Assembly (NCBI RefSeq): GCF_003253745.1
Contig: NZ_MZXV01000070.1
Coordinates: 124,001-188,000, forward strand
Reading direction: 5' to 3'
DNA: 64,000 nucleotides
Source: Mesorhizobium kowhaii
GTDB taxonomy: Bacteria; Pseudomonadota; Alphaproteobacteria; Rhizobiales; Rhizobiaceae
The notes beneath the pieces are model-generated. The model was given only the letters and a program-made list of their open reading frames with translations. It had not been told where the DNA came from and searched no databases. Below, piece after piece: positions 62,768 through 64,000 of this stretch. The stretch's first letter is position 1. Each line of letters starts with the position of its first letter. A program made the translations under genes and the position numbers.

Positions 62768-64000
62768 CTGACGACTCTTTCCGCTAGGGCGAGAAAATAG
62801 TCCGGGAAGATGCCCATCGCCACCGACAGGATGGCGGTCGCGACCAGCGGGATCGTCAACATCGGAATTTCACGAACGGTCGCCGGGCTCTCCTGCGCCT
62901 CCGTCCCGAAGAAGGCGACATAGCTGATCGGGAGGAAATAGGCGGCGTTCAAGACCGAACTTACCAGGAGCACGATAAGGAACGGGGTCTCGCCGGCCTC
63001 CACCGAGCCGAGCGCCAGATACCACTTGCTGATGAAGCCCGCAGTCGGCGGCACCCCGATCATGCTGAGCGAGCCGACGAAGAACGCCCCCATCGTCCAG
63101 GGCAGCCTGCGGCCGATGCCGGCCATATCGCTAATGTTCCGCTTGCCAGATGCGCAGTAGATCGACCCGGCACAGAAAAAGAGCGTGATCTTCGAGAATG
63201 CATGCGCCGCGATGTGGATGATCCCGCCGACCATCGCGGCGGGCGACAGCAGAACCGCGCCCAGCACGATGTAGGAGAGTTGGCTGACCGTCGAATAGGC
63301 GAGCCGTGCCTTCAGGTCGTCCCGCGTCAGGGCGTAGATGGACGCCATCAGGATCGTGAACGAGACCACATAGGCCGTGGCGATGCCGAGCCCCAGCCCG
63401 CCCATCAGCCCTGCGCCGAAGACGTGGAACACGACGCGCAGCACGCAGAACACACCCATCTTGACGACGGCCACCGCATGCAAGAGCGCGCTAACCGGTG
63501 TCGGCGCCACCATCGCGGCAGGCAGCCAGGCGTGCATCGGCATCACCGCGGCCTTGGCGAAGCCGAAGAGATAGCAGAAATAGACGACGGTCAGCAGCGG
63601 CGCCGAGGCGTCGACCCCCGCCAACAGCCCCCCCGGTACAAAGTCGAGTGACCCCGCAATGCTGTAAGTTAACGCCAGCGCGGCCAGAAGCACGCTTTTC
63701 GACGCGCCCATCAAATAGACGAGGTATTTGCGGCTGCCCGTCCATCCCTCCTCGTCCTCGTGGTGGTAGACAAGCGGATAGGTAACGAGGCTCAGCACCT
63801 CGTAGAAGATCACCAACGTGAACAGATTGGCGGCAAAGGCGCCCCCGGCGGCGGCCGCGAGGCTGGCGGCGAAGCAGGCGAAGAATCGGGTCTGCGCATG
63901 CTCATTCAAGTGCCGCATGTAGCCGATGGAATAGATCGACGCCACGATCCACAGCAGCGACGAGACGGTGGCAAACACCATGCCGAGCGCATCGACACGG
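62764..64000 (-). CDS. MrpD/NuoN-like antiporter subunit (5' end beyond the window)
   Basis: At least 411 residues of an antiporter-like membrane protein are present, open to the window edge; codons before ATG 63981 read RVDALG and fit the family, so the true start lies outside. Blocks include VSSLLWIVASIYSIGYMR, AAVMPMHAWLPAAMVAPTPVSALLHAVAVVKMGVF and LAYSTVSQLSYIVLG. This is closest to Mrp-type subunit D. It would be a fourth antiporter-like subunit besides NuoL-like, NuoM and NuoN. Confidence 0.87.
   Translation of the reverse strand, partial: RVDALGMVFATVSSLLWIVASIYSIGYMRHLNEHAQTRFFACFAASLAAAAGGAFAANLFTLVIFYEVLSLVTYPLVYHHEDEEGWTGSRKYLVYLMGASKSVLLAALALTYSIAGSLDFVPGGLLAGVDASAPLLTVVYFCYLFGFAKAAVMPMHAWLPAAMVAPTPVSALLHAVAVVKMGVFCVLRVVFHVFGAGLMGGLGLGIATAYVVSFTILMASIYALTRDDLKARLAYSTVSQLSYIVLGAVLLSPAAMVGGIIHIAAHAFSKITLFFCAGSIYCASGKRNISDMAGIGRRLPWTMGAFFVGSLSMIGVPPTAGFISKWYLALGSVEAGETPFLIVLLVSSVLNAAYFLPISYVAFFGTEAQESPATVREIPMLTIPLVATAILSVAMGIFPDYFLALAERVVR

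Noticed and set aside
1..64000. CRISPR arrays, insertion sequences or phage genes
   Set aside because: No regularly spaced repeats, transposase motifs, integrase motifs or terminal inverted repeats were recognised anywhere in the window.

Overview
The window looks like chromosome from a GC-rich alphaproteobacterium, most likely a Rhizobiales member close to Mesorhizobium. This is inferred from protein style, a high density of ABC uptake systems, many catabolic genes with LysR/GntR/AraC regulators, and alphaproteobacterial start contexts. No rRNA, CRISPR array, integrase or intact insertion sequence was seen. Names rest on motif and family recognition by eye; no database search was possible.

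Layout. (1) 1-5464: a CUT1 sugar ABC system (end of a binding protein, two permeases, one ATPase) followed by a GH3 beta-glucosidase. (2) 5697-14141: a catabolic neighbourhood with an FAD monooxygenase-like protein, RidA, a DUF1028 protein, a PuuC-like aldehyde dehydrogenase, a LysR regulator, an ArgE-like deacylase, and a trimethylamine-dehydrogenase-family flavoprotein with an altered substrate pocket. (3) 14142-19962: small envelope and stress-type genes, including a duplicated membrane protein family, a glycine-zipper lipoprotein, a membrane alpha/beta hydrolase, a DUF1269 protein, a tandem Kazal-like lipoprotein and an AI-2E family protein. (4) 20205-34002: an AraC regulator, then a long minus-strand run. 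In transcription order this run carries HdeD, RND adaptor, RND pump (broken by one missing base), HdeD, processive glycosyltransferase, HlyD-type protein and zinc ribbon protein. Arginine deiminase, its antiporter and a divergent second antiporter follow. HdeD plus arginine deiminase suggest an acid or envelope-stress region. (5) 34003-36200: a decayed stretch with a class II tRNA-like sequence, AT-rich DNA, a strong terminator and the remains of thiD-like and panD-like genes. (6) 36211-43002: a complete branched-chain/urea-type ABC operon with a hydantoin/Asp-Glu racemase and a GntR-FCD regulator, followed by a broken gene. (7) 43070-48139: an NDUFA9-like protein, PhhB, a tiny basic protein, a SAM hydrolase, an MpaB-family protein, a CapA-family protein and a YbhB-family protein. 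(8) 48507-64000: a second-type respiratory complex I. nuoH, nuoI and a CBS-domain gene lie on the plus strand and converge on a minus-strand operon that reads antiporter-like subunit, small membrane protein, NuoL-like subunit, nuoM, nuoN, nuoA, B, C, D, E, F, G. The window ends inside the first antiporter-like gene; nuoJ and nuoK are not visible.

The most distinctive points are the rearranged complex I with Mrp-like antiporter subunits, the TMADH-like enzyme that keeps the flavin-linking cysteine but changes two cage residues, the single-base break in the RND pump, the compact glycan synthase cassette beside HdeD proteins, and the decayed tRNA-like/vitamin-gene stretch.
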